64,000 bases of DNA from Arthrobacter sp. RIT-PI-e (GCF_001187915.1 NZ_LGIU01000033.1:62001-126000), one strand, 5' to 3'; counted from the stretch's first letter, positions 11,418-20,269 are shown. Notes: a model not told the origin generated them from the letters alone. Numbers and translations are program-made.

Positions 11418-11684
11418 ATGAGCGACACCAGCAGATTGGACCCCGGCGAGGATTTCCCCGAGGACCTGACCATGATCGACCGGGACGACCTCGACATCCT
11501 CAACAGCAGGAACCACCGCTCACGGGACAGTCAGTACATCGCCGACGGCGAGACCGATCCCGAGACGGAGGGGCAGCACCACGACCTGCGCGAGGAACTG
11601 GACCGACGGCAGGCACTGCGCGACACCGCTGCCACGGACGACGCGACGAACGCGGAACCAGGGAGCGAGGCGCGTGAGGGCTGA
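11418..11684 (+). CDS. small acidic hypothetical protein
   Basis: An 88-residue, strongly acidic and probably disordered protein (many Asp, Glu, Arg; segment REELDRRQALRD may form a helix). It has no hydrophobic segment. ATG 11418 follows GAGGCAGGGC, a plausible ribosome site. I recognise no domain. Such proteins are common and uncharacterised in Micrococcaceae. Confidence 0.6.
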   Translation: MSDTSRLDPGEDFPEDLTMIDRDDLDILNSRNHRSRDSQYIADGETDPETEGQHHDLREELDRRQALRDTAATDDATNAEPGSEAREG

Positions 11685-11731
11685 CGCGATCCGCGTCAAC
11701 CCCCACGCTCATCGGGTGGGGCCGGTACCGG

Positions 11732-12046
11732 CTACTGCGCCGTGCCGGTCCAGCCCTCCTCCTCCTGGGTCTCCTCGTCCTTGTGGATGATCGTCAGCAC
11801 GGTCTTCGCCGCCTTCTCCACCGCGGCGCTCGCCTCCTCGCGACCGTCCGTGGTCACCGACCCTGCGGCGTACCCCACCATGAAGGCGCTGATCGCACCG
11901 GCATTCGGCGAGGTGTGCCCGGACGAGCGTCGGGCGAGCTCCACGATCCGCGGGTGATCCACCTCGAGGTCGAGGACCTGCAGGGCCTGCGCCAGGGTGC
12001 GGCTCCATTCACTGAGGGTGCGCTCTTCGTCGTCGGGCGTTGCCAT
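11732..12046 (-). CDS. DUF6457 domain protein
   Basis: A 104-residue protein with the DUF6457 pattern: SEWSRTLAQAL, ...VELARRSSGHTSPNAGAISAFMVGYAAG. Elsewhere this domain is found alone or fused to molybdenum-cofactor guanylyltransferase-like proteins, which would fit the neighbouring molybdopterin enzyme; that link is an inference. The ATG at 12046 is preceded by GGAGGAGA. No membrane segment. The acidic tail ends in EEEGWTGTAQ. Confidence 0.7.
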   Translation of the reverse strand: MATPDDEERTLSEWSRTLAQALQVLDLEVDHPRIVELARRSSGHTSPNAGAISAFMVGYAAGSVTTDGREEASAAVEKAAKTVLTIIHKDEETQEEEGWTGTAQ

Positions 12047-12132
12047 CGTGTCTCCTCCGGTCGGCTGCGGGTGTGGCCGCCGGTCGGGACCGGCAACGCT
12101 CCTCCAAGCTCTAGCACTTCTGCCCGCCCCCT

Positions 12133-13194
12133 TCAACGATCCGCGGATTCCGGTACTGCGTTGACTTCGGACCGCCCGGCCCCCGTGTGCCCCTGCGTAC
12201 GTGCCCGAACGTCACGCGGCGTGGCCCCGCACCAGCGGCGCACGCAGCGCGTGAGGGCCGACTGCTCGGAGAGCCCCACCAGCCCGGCCACCTGCTGCAG
12301 CGGCAGATCCGAGTGCCGCAGGAGCCTCAGGGCCGTCTCGCGGCGGACGTCGTCGAGCAGCGCCTCGAAGGACGCCCCCTCCGTGGCGAGCCGGCGCTGC
12401 AGCGTGCGCGGATGGACACCGAGCAGTCCCGCCACCGTGTCGATGCGCACGGGTGAGGTCCCGAGGACGCGCTCGACGGCGGCGCGTACCTGCGGCGCCA
12501 CCACCCGCCCGGGCTCGGGGAAGTGGGTCCGCAGGTACCCGAGGGCGAGTTCGCGGAGGGTGTCGTCCACCTCGGCGAGCGGGCGGTCCAGCAGACTCCT
12601 GGGCACGCGCAGCAGCGAGGCCGGCTGGTCGAAGCGCACCTCCGCCCCGAAGACCTCGGTATAGCGCGCGGCCGGCGCCTTCGGGGTGTGGGACAGGTGC
12701 ACCGAGTGGAGTCCGTAGGGTCCACCCACGAGGAAGCGCATCATCCGGTGCGAGAACGCGAGGATGGCGTCGGTGGCCTGCCGCGGTGGCGGGCCGGTGG
12801 CGGAGCCGTACCGGATCCCCACCTCCCCGGGCCGCCCCTCCGGGTCCGCGACCACCGCCACCCGGAGCACGGGGCTGTGCAGGAAGAGGAACTGGGACGC
12901 ACACTCCAGGGCCGCCCCCACCGTCGGGGAGTTCTGCACGGCGACGGCGAGCGGGCCGAGGATCCCGATGTCCTGGTGCTCCGACATCCGCAGGCCGAGG
13001 TCCGGGCAGGGCAGTTCCCGCGCCGCCCCTTCGAGGAGCCTCGCCACGGCGACGTCGGAGACGAGGACGTCGTCGCCGTCCAGGGCCTCGGGCGGCACGT
13101 GGTGCCGGGCCGCGAGTGCCTCGGCGTCGCCGTCGTACTGCTCCACCACCGCGCGGAAGCCACGCAGACCGGCGGAGCGGATGATCGAGCTCAT
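12133..13194 (-). CDS. AraC-family regulator, VirS-like
   Basis: A 353-residue regulator with an N-terminal Arabinose_bd domain of the OruR/VirS type (ARHHVPPEAL...CPDLGLRMSEHQDIGILGPLAVAVQNSPTVG) and a C-terminal AraC DNA-binding domain with two HTHs (VAGLLGVHPRTLQRRLATEG; LQQVAGLVGLSEQSALTRCVRRW). In Mycobacterium tuberculosis the homologous arrangement is VirS, which activates the divergent mymA operon. Here too it is divergent from a MymA-like monooxygenase. The ATG at 13194 lies 8 bases after a -10, so the mRNA is probably leaderless. Confidence 0.85.
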   Translation of the reverse strand: MSSIIRSAGLRGFRAVVEQYDGDAEALAARHHVPPEALDGDDVLVSDVAVARLLEGAARELPCPDLGLRMSEHQDIGILGPLAVAVQNSPTVGAALECASQFLFLHSPVLRVAVVADPEGRPGEVGIRYGSATGPPPRQATDAILAFSHRMMRFLVGGPYGLHSVHLSHTPKAPAARYTEVFGAEVRFDQPASLLRVPRSLLDRPLAEVDDTLRELALGYLRTHFPEPGRVVAPQVRAAVERVLGTSPVRIDTVAGLLGVHPRTLQRRLATEGASFEALLDDVRRETALRLLRHSDLPLQQVAGLVGLSEQSALTRCVRRWCGATPRDVRARTQGHTGAGRSEVNAVPESADR

Positions 13195-13202
13195 GTCGTC
13201 CA

Positions 13203-13230
13203 AGGGTAAATAGTTGTCGTGCGAAGTCAA
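13203..13230 (-). promoter_or_regulatory. promoter of the virS-like gene
   Basis: Reading on the minus strand: TTGACT (13230-13225), 16 bases, TACCCT (13208-13203), then 8 bases to the ATG. Transcription would begin at or next to the start codon. The 70 bases between the two divergent starts must also hold the activator's own binding site. Confidence 0.5.
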
Positions 13231-13263
13231 GCGTGGTTCTTGGTTGCGGGGAAGAATGGAGGT

Positions 13264-14778
13264 ATGACCTCCTCCCCAGAACACCTCGACGTCGTCATCG
13301 TGGGCGCCGGGCTCTCCGGCATCGGCGCCGCGTACCGGGTCTCCACCGAACTGAAGGACAAGAGCTTCGCCGTCCTCGAGGCCCGGACCGCGATCGGCGG
13401 CACCTGGGACCTCTTCCGCTACCCCGGCGTCCGCTCCGACAGCGACATGTTCACCCTCGGCTACCCGTTCCGTCCCTGGACCGAGGCCAAGGCCATCGCG
13501 GACGGCTCCTCGATCCTCCGCTACATCCGCGAGACCGCCGAGGACCCCCGCATCCGCGAACGCATCCGGTTCTCCACCAAGCTCATCGCCGCCGCGTGGT
13601 CCTCCGCGGACGCCCGGTGGACGCTCGACCTGGAGGTCACGGACGACGACGGCGGGACGGAGCGCCGCTCCCTCACCTGTGGTTTCCTGTACCTCTGCAG
13701 CGGCTACTACAACTACGAGCACGGCCACGAGCCCGCCCTGGCCGGGATCGGGAACTTCGAGGGGCAGGTGGTCCGCCCGCAGTTCTGGCCCGAGGACCTG
13801 GACTACACGGGCAAGCGCGTGGTGATCGTGGGCAGCGGCGCCACCGCCGTCACGCTGCTGCCGAACATGGCGAAGGACGCCGCCCACGTCACCATGCTGC
13901 AGCGCTCCCCCACCTACATCACGGCCGTCCCGAGCCGCGACAAGTTCTCCGACGCCGCCCGCAGGCGGCTCCCCGCGGGCCCTGCCCACCACGTGGCCCG
14001 CGCCAAGAACATCCTGTTCACCCAGGCCTTCTACCAGTTGTGCCGCCGGCGCCCGGAGTTCGCCAAGAAGTTCATCCGCGAGCAGACCACGCGGATCCTC
14101 GGCGACGAGCAGAGCGTGCAGGAGAACTTCGTACCCGCCTACAACCCGTGGGACCAGCGCCTCTGCGTGGCCCCCAGCGCCGATTTCTTCAAGGCACTGA
14201 AGTCCGGTTCCGCCTCCGTGGTCACGGACACCATCGAGACGTTCACCCCGCACGGTGTCCGGCTAGCCTCCGGCAAGGAGGTCGAGGCCGACGTCGTCGT
14301 CACGGCCACCGGGCTCTCCATGCTGCCCCTGGGAGGCGCCACCTTCAGCGTGGACGGACGCCCCGTGCAGCTCGGTGACTCCTGGGTGTACCGGGGGCTG
14401 ATGGTCAGCGGTGTACCCAATCTGGCGCTCTGCGTCGGGTACACCAACGCCTCGTGGACCCTGCGGGCGGACCTCAGCTCCCGCTACGTGTGCCGGTTCG
14501 TGAAATACCTGGACCGGCACGGGCACCGCTACGGCGCCCCGACGGTGGAGGAGGGCATGAGGTCCCGCCCCATCCTCGACCTGACCTCCGGCTACGTGCA
14601 GCGGGCCGTCTCGGCCTTCCCGAAGCAGGGGGACCGGCAGCCGTGGACCATGCGGCAGAACTACCTGCTGGACGCACCGAGCGCCCTGCACGGCAACCTC
14701 GCGAGGAACATGGTCTTCGACGCCCCGCCGCCACCCACGAGCATCCCCGCCCCCGACCTCGAGGAGATCCACGCATGA
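13264..14778 (+). CDS. Baeyer-Villiger monooxygenase, MymA/EthA-like
   Basis: A 504-residue flavin monooxygenase with two dinucleotide folds (GAGLSGIG near residue 13 for FAD; GSGATAVTL near 188 for NADPH) and the EthA/MymA pattern LFRYPGVRSDSDM. The type I BVMO fingerprint FxGxxxHxxxWP is present as FEGQVVRPQFWP, so the usual His is Arg (residue 171). It should insert oxygen next to a ketone, or act on sulfur or amine substrates as EthA does. GGAGG sits one base before ATG 13264. The stop overlaps the SDR start (ATGA), so it leads a three-gene operon. Confidence 0.88.
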   Translation: MTSSPEHLDVVIVGAGLSGIGAAYRVSTELKDKSFAVLEARTAIGGTWDLFRYPGVRSDSDMFTLGYPFRPWTEAKAIADGSSILRYIRETAEDPRIRERIRFSTKLIAAAWSSADARWTLDLEVTDDDGGTERRSLTCGFLYLCSGYYNYEHGHEPALAGIGNFEGQVVRPQFWPEDLDYTGKRVVIVGSGATAVTLLPNMAKDAAHVTMLQRSPTYITAVPSRDKFSDAARRRLPAGPAHHVARAKNILFTQAFYQLCRRRPEFAKKFIREQTTRILGDEQSVQENFVPAYNPWDQRLCVAPSADFFKALKSGSASVVTDTIETFTPHGVRLASGKEVEADVVVTATGLSMLPLGGATFSVDGRPVQLGDSWVYRGLMVSGVPNLALCVGYTNASWTLRADLSSRYVCRFVKYLDRHGHRYGAPTVEEGMRSRPILDLTSGYVQRAVSAFPKQGDRQPWTMRQNYLLDAPSALHGNLARNMVFDAPPPPTSIPAPDLEEIHA

Positions 14779-15626
14779 GCATCCAGCCCTTCCAGTTCGC
14801 AGGCGCCACCGCCGTCGTCACGGGAGCCGCCGGTGGCATGGGCGAGCACCTGGCCCGGGGACTCGCGGAACGAGGGAGCCACCTGCTGATCGTGGACCGG
14901 GACGCCGAGCGCCTCGACGCCGTCGCCGCCTCCATCCGCGCCACCCGTCCGGACAGCCGCGTCACCACGTTCGTGGCCGACCTCTCGGAGCGGGACGCCG
15001 TCGAGAAGCTCGCCGCCGATCTGCTGGGGACCACGGACCGCATCGACCTGCTGATCAACAACGCCGGGGTGGCGCTCGGCGGGCGCTTCGACCAGATCGA
15101 CATGGCCGACTTCGACTGGGTGATGGCGATCAACTTCTTCGCACCCGTGATGCTCACCCATCACCTGCTGCCGAGGATCGCGCCGGGCGGGCACATCGTC
15201 AACGTCTCCAGCGTGTTCGGCCTGGTGGGTCCGGCCGGGCAGACGGCGTACTCCTCCAGCAAGTTCGCGCTCCGCGGGTTCACCGAGGCACTCCGCGCCG
15301 AGCTCCGCCCCCGCGGGATCGCCACCACCACCGTGCACCCGGGCGGCATCCGTACCAACATCGCGTCCAACGCCCGAATCGGCGGGAACCTCAGCGGCGC
15401 CGACGTGACGAAGGCCAAGGAGGACTTCAACAAGCTCCTCACCTTCCCCGCGGACCGCGCGGCGGAGATGATGCTCGAGGCCGTCAAGGCGCGCAGGCCC
15501 CGCCTGCTGATCGGCATGAGTGCCGTGATCCCCGACATCGTCACCCGGTTGGTCCCGATGTCCTTCGGCACCCTGGAACGCCGTGCCACACGCCTCGCCC
15601 GGATGGCCGGGAAACTGCGTCGATGA
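14775..15626 (+). CDS. short-chain dehydrogenase, SadH-like
   Basis: A 283-residue SDR with TGAAGGMG (cofactor), NNAG, catalytic Ser (NVSSVFG) and YSSSK. The C-terminal 50 residues extend beyond the classic SDR length and are basic and hydrophobic, suggesting membrane contact. It overlaps the monooxygenase and the following hydrolase by four bases each (ATGA), so all three are made together. The M. tuberculosis mymA operon also carries an SDR (Rv3085). A likely role is making or removing the ketone used by the monooxygenase. Confidence 0.85.
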   Translation: MSIQPFQFAGATAVVTGAAGGMGEHLARGLAERGSHLLIVDRDAERLDAVAASIRATRPDSRVTTFVADLSERDAVEKLAADLLGTTDRIDLLINNAGVALGGRFDQIDMADFDWVMAINFFAPVMLTHHLLPRIAPGGHIVNVSSVFGLVGPAGQTAYSSSKFALRGFTEALRAELRPRGIATTTVHPGGIRTNIASNARIGGNLSGADVTKAKEDFNKLLTFPADRAAEMMLEAVKARRPRLLIGMSAVIPDIVTRLVPMSFGTLERRATRLARMAGKLRR

Positions 15627-16531
15627 GTGACGTCCGTAGCGGTACCGAACGGGCCGCGGATGCTCCGCAGCCTACCGGGACCAACACCACCGCCTGCCTG
15701 CGGGTGGACGGCATCCGCGCCCGCTACCGGGACACCGGGCAGAGGACGGGGCAGCCGGTGCTCCTCATCCACGGCATCGGCCGGAGTCTCGAGGACTGGG
15801 AGGGCCTGTACGGGCGGCTGGCACCGGATCACCGCGTGATCAGCGTGGATCTCCCCGGCTTCGGCCTGTCCGAACGCACCCCGGGAAAGTACTCGATGGA
15901 AAGCCTGGCCCGCTTCGTCATCGCGTTCCTCGACACCCTCGGCGAGCACCGCCCGCTGCACGTGGTGGGCAACTCCCTCGGTGGCGCCGTGGCCATGACC
16001 ATCAGCACCCTGGAACCCCAGCGGGTCCGCAGCCTGGTGCTCGTCAACAGCGCGGGTTTCGGCCAGGAGGTCACCGTGGCCCTGCGCGTCCTCGCCGTCC
16101 GGCCCCTCGGTCGCCACTTCATGAAGGACAAGTCGCGGAAAGCCGCCTACCGGACCGAACGGGCACTGTTCTACGACAAGAAGTTCGTCACCGAGGAGCG
16201 CCTCGACCACGCACAGGAGGTGGGCCGGAATCCGGGGTACGACGACGTCCTGCTCGCCGTGGCCCGGCACCTCGGCACCTTCCGTGGTGTACGCCGGCGG
16301 TGGCGTACACGCCTGCTCAGGACCGTGGCCGCCCAGCGGAAACCCACCCTCGTGGTGTGGGGGGACGAGGACCGCGTCCTCCCGGCCTCGCACCTGGAGC
16401 ATGCGCGCACCGTGTTCCCCCATGCGCAGTTCCACCTGTTCGAGCGCTGCGGTCACATGCCGCAGATCGAGCGGGAGGAGGACTTCGACGCCCTCGTGCG
16501 TGCGTTCCTGAAGGAGATCGACGCAGGCTGA
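15623..16531 (+). CDS. alpha/beta hydrolase of the BVMO operon
   Basis: A 302-residue alpha/beta hydrolase. HGIGRSLEDW forms the oxyanion hole, GNSLGG holds the nucleophile Ser, DEDRVLP the Asp and CGHMPQIE the His. After a monooxygenase and a dehydrogenase, the natural role is hydrolysis of the ester or lactone made by Baeyer-Villiger oxidation. The mycobacterial operon has the esterase LipR in an equivalent position. The stop codon lies inside a palindrome shared with the convergent epimerase gene. Confidence 0.85.
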   Translation: MSDVRSGTERAADAPQPTGTNTTACLRVDGIRARYRDTGQRTGQPVLLIHGIGRSLEDWEGLYGRLAPDHRVISVDLPGFGLSERTPGKYSMESLARFVIAFLDTLGEHRPLHVVGNSLGGAVAMTISTLEPQRVRSLVLVNSAGFGQEVTVALRVLAVRPLGRHFMKDKSRKAAYRTERALFYDKKFVTEERLDHAQEVGRNPGYDDVLLAVARHLGTFRGVRRRWRTRLLRTVAAQRKPTLVVWGDEDRVLPASHLEHARTVFPHAQFHLFERCGHMPQIEREEDFDALVRAFLKEIDAG

Positions 16532-16543
16532 CCTCAGCCTGCG
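16522..16543. terminator. perfect palindrome containing both convergent stop codons
   Basis: CGCAGGCTGA-CC-TCAGCCTGCG: ten-base arms, two-base centre. Each arm supplies the last codons (Ala-Gly-stop) of one of the two convergent genes. Probably a bidirectional terminator. Confidence 0.6.
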
Positions 16544-17526
16544 AACGTGTCCAGGAGTGATCTCTCCTCGTCGTCCGTGAGACCGGCGTCGAGGGGCCCG
16601 TGCACCCCTGGGAGATCCTGGGCGGCCGTATCGGCGAGTGTTTCCCGGAGGGGGCGCAGGCGGAGCCCGGCGGCGATCGCACGGGTGGTGGACCGAGCGT
16701 TCATGCCGTACCAGTCCCGGTCCACGAGCCAGAGGGGCAGTGACCGCTCGCCCGACCACTGCCGCCCCCCCTGCTCCAGGAGCCACCGCTCGGGGACCGC
16801 GACCACAGGCCCGGTATGTCCGGTGACAACCCGTGCGATGTCGATGTGCTCGGGGAACGGGATGGAGGCACCGAAGGCGTTGAAGATCCCGCCGTGATGT
16901 CCACCTGCGAGGAGGAGCAGCCACTCCGCCAGATCACGCACGTCGATCAGTGCGGTGGGGAAGTGCGGGGCGTGCGGTACCAGAACCGCACCGGCGTCGT
17001 TCGAGGGGGACGCGAACCGCTGCACCCAGTAACTCGTGCGTCCGGAAGGATCGCCCGGTCCACCGATCAGACCTGCGCGGGCGATGACCGACCGTTCGGG
17101 GCCGAACCCCTCGATGACCGCGTTCTCACATGCCACCTTGGCGGGCCCGTAATCCTCCGGCGCTTCCATCACCTCGGTGCTCAGGGGCGGGAGCAGCTCC
17201 GCGTCCTCGTCGGCACCGATCTCCGCCTGGGACGCATAGACGTTACCCGTCGACACGAAGAGATAACGGTCCGCCGTATCGCGGAGATCGCGGACCGCAC
17301 GCCGCACATGGGCGGGCTGCCGGGCGACGTCGATCACCGCGTCCCAGCGCTCCGTCGCGACTTCCGCGAGCGCGGAATCCTGGTCGCGGTCGGCCCGGAC
17401 GAGACGGACACCCGGGGGAACACCGGTTCCGCGCGCGAGGCAGGTCACCTGATGGCCGCCGCGGACTGAAGCTGCGGCGATCGTGTGTCCGAGCCATGCG
17501 GTTCCACCCAGGACCAGGATTCTCAT
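16534..17526 (-). CDS. NAD-dependent epimerase/dehydratase (extended SDR)
   Basis: A 330-residue extended SDR with the nucleotide-binding GGTAWLG at residues 8-14, STGNVYA (Ser/Tyr region) and YGPAKVACE (YxxxK). It belongs to the reductase/epimerase group whose substrates are sugars or quinones; no specific substrate can be assigned. ATG 17526 gives a clean MRILVLGG start. It stands alone, convergent with the hydrolase and divergent from a small membrane protein. Confidence 0.85.
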   Translation of the reverse strand: MRILVLGGTAWLGHTIAAASVRGGHQVTCLARGTGVPPGVRLVRADRDQDSALAEVATERWDAVIDVARQPAHVRRAVRDLRDTADRYLFVSTGNVYASQAEIGADEDAELLPPLSTEVMEAPEDYGPAKVACENAVIEGFGPERSVIARAGLIGGPGDPSGRTSYWVQRFASPSNDAGAVLVPHAPHFPTALIDVRDLAEWLLLLAGGHHGGIFNAFGASIPFPEHIDIARVVTGHTGPVVAVPERWLLEQGGRQWSGERSLPLWLVDRDWYGMNARSTTRAIAAGLRLRPLRETLADTAAQDLPGVHGPLDAGLTDDEERSLLDTFAG

Positions 17527-17688
17527 GGCACGAGACTTCCAGTAGGTGTACCGGAAAGCACGGGTTTCCACCCTCGGCGGAACGGGTGCTCGATGCGCCT
17601 CACTCCTCGATCCGCGTCATGCCCGCGCTGCGGGGCGAAGTGCACCTGCCACCCCGACCCGGAATCGACGGTGCGTTAGGGTGGGGCG

Positions 17689-17898
17689 ATGAATTTCTGG
17701 CGGACGGCTCTCGGCATTCTGATGATCCTGTCCACCCTTTCCCTGATCTTCTCGTGGGGCCCCTGGTACCTGATGATGTTCCTCCCGCTCGCGCTGCTCC
17801 TGGTCTCCCTCCGCAACGACGTGCTCGTCGCCAAGCGGGAGCGGGCGGAGTTCCGGAAGCAGGACGCGACCACGATCGGTCACGCCTACCGCGAGTGA
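17689..17898 (+). CDS. small membrane protein, DUF4229-like
   Basis: A 69-residue protein with two hydrophobic segments (residues 6-24 and 25-42) followed by a basic, charged tail (RNDVLVAKRERAEFRKQD). This matches the DUF4229 layout of actinobacterial inner-membrane proteins. ATG 17689 follows GGGGCG, a weak ribosome site. Function unknown. Convergent with the SdpI-like gene 12 bases away. Confidence 0.65.
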   Translation: MNFWRTALGILMILSTLSLIFSWGPWYLMMFLPLALLLVSLRNDVLVAKRERAEFRKQDATTIGHAYRE

Positions 17899-17910
17899 GC
17901 TGTGCGGACC

Positions 17911-18282
17911 TCAAGTACCGTCGGTGAGGGCGCGAGCCGCCTTCCCGCCGACGGACGCCCCGTACAGGACGAAGGCCAGCATTCCCAGGCAGCTGGCCAG
18001 GACCAGGCCGCACAGCACCATGACCGGGAGCGAGAACGGCAGGAGCGCCGAAGCTCCTCCGGCGATCGCGCACCATCCCGCCCACCGGGTAGGACCCTCG
18101 GCCCGCTGATGGGCCACGGTCCACGCCTCGTCGCTGACGAGAGTGGACGGGGTTCGAATCCCCGCCACCTGGTTCCGGCCGAGTTTGCCGGTGGCAGCCG
18201 CTCTGGCCATCCGGAGGATCAACACACCGGAGCCTCCCATGACCACGGCCGTCACGAGACGAAAAATCAGTTCCTCACCCAT
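17911..18282 (-). CDS. SdpI-family membrane protein
   Basis: A 123-residue protein with three hydrophobic segments and the SdpI signature GRNQVAGIRTPSTLVSDEAWTVAHQRAEG between the first and second. In Bacillus SdpI gives immunity to the SdpC toxin; in Actinobacteria most members stand alone with no toxin, as here. ATG 18282 is chosen because the first helix starts three residues later. Confidence 0.8.
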   Translation of the reverse strand: MGEELIFRLVTAVVMGGSGVLILRMARAAATGKLGRNQVAGIRTPSTLVSDEAWTVAHQRAEGPTRWAGWCAIAGGASALLPFSLPVMVLCGLVLASCLGMLAFVLYGASVGGKAARALTDGT

Positions 18283-18527
18283 CGGTCGAGCGTAACGAAC
18301 AGCTTTCCGGACCTCCGCATCGATGTGCCGGTGAGTTCCTGCTCCTGAACATCGTGCGCACGGGCGTGCTGTCACCCGGAGAAATGCGTACTCACGACGA
18401 AGCGGTTGCCGGGAGCGTTCTCACACTTCCGACAACCGCCGTGTCAATCTTCCTGAGAACCTTCAGGGCTTCCGAAGGGCTCATCCTGAGCAACGAGCAC
18501 GTGGGCCGGGCTCCTACCCGGTAGGCG

Positions 18528-19301
18528 CTACGCCTTCGCGGACGTCCGGCGCACCGCGTACACGCCGCCTGCCGCCGCGGCGAGGGCAAGCCCGCCACCG
18601 AGGGCGATCATGCCGATGGAGCTCGAGCCGGAGGTAGTGGCCACACCGGTGTCGGCTCCGCCTGACGGGACCGCACCCATCTGCGTCTTCACCAGCGTGC
18701 CGCACAGGGCCGGCGAGGTGGCGCCGAGCGGGAGTGCGGGGTCGAGGTCGCTGGGTGCGTTGAACGCCTCGGCCGTGGCAGGCGTGGTGGCCGGGTCCAG
18801 CCCGTGCACGTTGAACACCGCGGTGCCGTTGTCGAGTGCCTGCTGCGTCGCGGCGTCGACGGTGAAGGTGCGCTGGATGGAGTACGTCCCACCCTGTCCG
18901 CCCAGCTGGAGGTTCAACGCCTCCGCCGGGGTGGTGGGTCCCGAGGTGGTGATGGTGGAGACGATGTCCCCGTAGCTGGTGGCGCTCTCGGTGACGCTGA
19001 TGATCCCGTCACCGTTCGTGTCATTGGCGGTGGTGGGGCAGACGCCTGCGGATCCACCGTGGATGTGCTGGACGTGCGGGTAGGGGGCGTCCATGAAGGT
19101 CTCGGCGAGGCCGGACACCTGCAGGTCGATCGTGGCCTGGTCACCGACGACGTCGAGGGTGACCGTTCCGGTACCCGTGGTGCCGTTGAGCTGGCCGAGC
19201 GTCGAGGACCAGGTACCGTCCGCGGCCATCGCCGGGGTTCCGGCCAGGGCGACGGCGCCGATGGCGAGGGCTGGGACTGCCAGGAAGCGCATCTTGTTCA
19301 T
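18528..19301 (-). CDS. secreted CHRD-domain protein with C-terminal anchor
   Basis: A 257-residue exported protein. Residues 1-26 form a signal peptide ending AMA. A CHRD domain follows (VTLDVVGDQATIDLQVSGL, PHVQHIHGG, TVFNVHGLDPATTPAT-like). After GGADTG a hydrophobic helix (about 229-250) and a basic tail RRTSAKA anchor it in the membrane. No LPxTG is seen; GADTG may be a degenerate sorting motif. CHRD domains occur in extracellular proteins of unknown activity. Confidence 0.8.
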   Translation of the reverse strand: MNKMRFLAVPALAIGAVALAGTPAMAADGTWSSTLGQLNGTTGTGTVTLDVVGDQATIDLQVSGLAETFMDAPYPHVQHIHGGSAGVCPTTANDTNGDGIISVTESATSYGDIVSTITTSGPTTPAEALNLQLGGQGGTYSIQRTFTVDAATQQALDNGTAVFNVHGLDPATTPATAEAFNAPSDLDPALPLGATSPALCGTLVKTQMGAVPSGGADTGVATTSGSSSIGMIALGGGLALAAAAGGVYAVRRTSAKA

Positions 19302-19564
19302 GGGATTCGTGTCCTTCGGGTGCGGGTGGACGAGCCCGGACAGGACTCGTGATGGTTCGACCGGGGCCCTTCCGGACCCCTCCGGGGAGCTGCTGCTGCC
19401 AGCTCCCTCGCTCTCCTCATCCTCTCCCGTGGTATGACGCGCGTCATACTCCGAGGAGGGACTGAGGCGGGTCTTTACACCTGCACATCCACGTGAGATA
19501 CGGGCACCTTCGGACGCCCGGAGGCGGGCGTACCGCCCCGAGGGAGCGGGACGCCCACGGCGGG

Positions 19565-20269
19565 TCAGCCGATCGAGATCGAGTTGTTGCCCTCGTTCGC
19601 GATGACCGGGTTCCCGGACACGTACGTGATGCTGTTGTTGTCGCCCTCGACGTTGATGGCGCCGGCGTCCTCGACCGAGGCCGAGTTCTCATCCCCCTCG
19701 ACCCTCACCTCGCCCACAGATTCGAGGGTCGCGGAGTTGCTGTCGCCTTCGATGTCGAGCGACGCGGCGTCCTCGCCGGTGATCGAGTTCTCGTCCCCGT
19801 CCACCTCGATGTCCTCGCAGTCCCCACTGAGGGTCAGTTCCACCTCGTCGGCCTCGATGTGGACGTCCCCACCGCCGTCGCACTCGACCGACACCACCTG
19901 ACCGGTGCTCGTGATCTGGTACTCCGCGCCCGCCACCAGGGACACGGAGGCACCCGCCGACGCCGACGCAGTGCCCGACGCCGACGCGCTCGAGGAAGCC
20001 GAGGAGGACGAGCTCGCGGAGGCGGATGACGATGCGCTCGCCGAGGAGGAGGCACTCGAGGAAGCGGATCCCGAGGGCGTACCGGAGGAGGTCGGGGTCC
20101 CGGTGCTCGACGGCGTCACCCCTCCCGCCGTAGGACTGGGGGTGGCGTCATCCGTCACCGCGGGTCCGGCGTCGATGCCGGTGTCCGTGTCGGCTGAACA
20201 CCCTGCGAGCAGCAGAGCGGCGGTGGCGAGGATTCCCACACGGGTGAGGGTGTACTTCTGGGGGTTCAT
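19565..20269 (-). CDS. DUF3060 lipoprotein with Ser-rich stalk
   Basis: A 234-residue lipoprotein. The signal peptide ends in the lipobox LLAGC (Cys about 24). Residues 45-105 are a Ser/Ala/Thr linker that would span the cell wall. The C-terminal DUF3060 domain has repeated strands ending in D/G-x-N-S (GDENSI, GDSNSA, GDENSA, GDNNSI), as in a small right-handed beta-helix. Surface-exposed; role unknown. No partner gene is evident. Confidence 0.8.
   Translation of the reverse strand: MNPQKYTLTRVGILATAALLLAGCSADTDTGIDAGPAVTDDATPSPTAGGVTPSSTGTPTSSGTPSGSASSSASSSASASSSASASSSSSASSSASASGTASASAGASVSLVAGAEYQITSTGQVVSVECDGGGDVHIEADEVELTLSGDCEDIEVDGDENSITGEDAASLDIEGDSNSATLESVGEVRVEGDENSASVEDAGAINVEGDNNSITYVSGNPVIANEGNNSISIG

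Noticed and set aside
18148-18164. tRNA T-arm-like CGGGGTTCGAATCCCCG
   Set aside because: No acceptor, D or anticodon stem nearby. The bases encode the conserved GIRTP of the SdpI protein on the minus strand.
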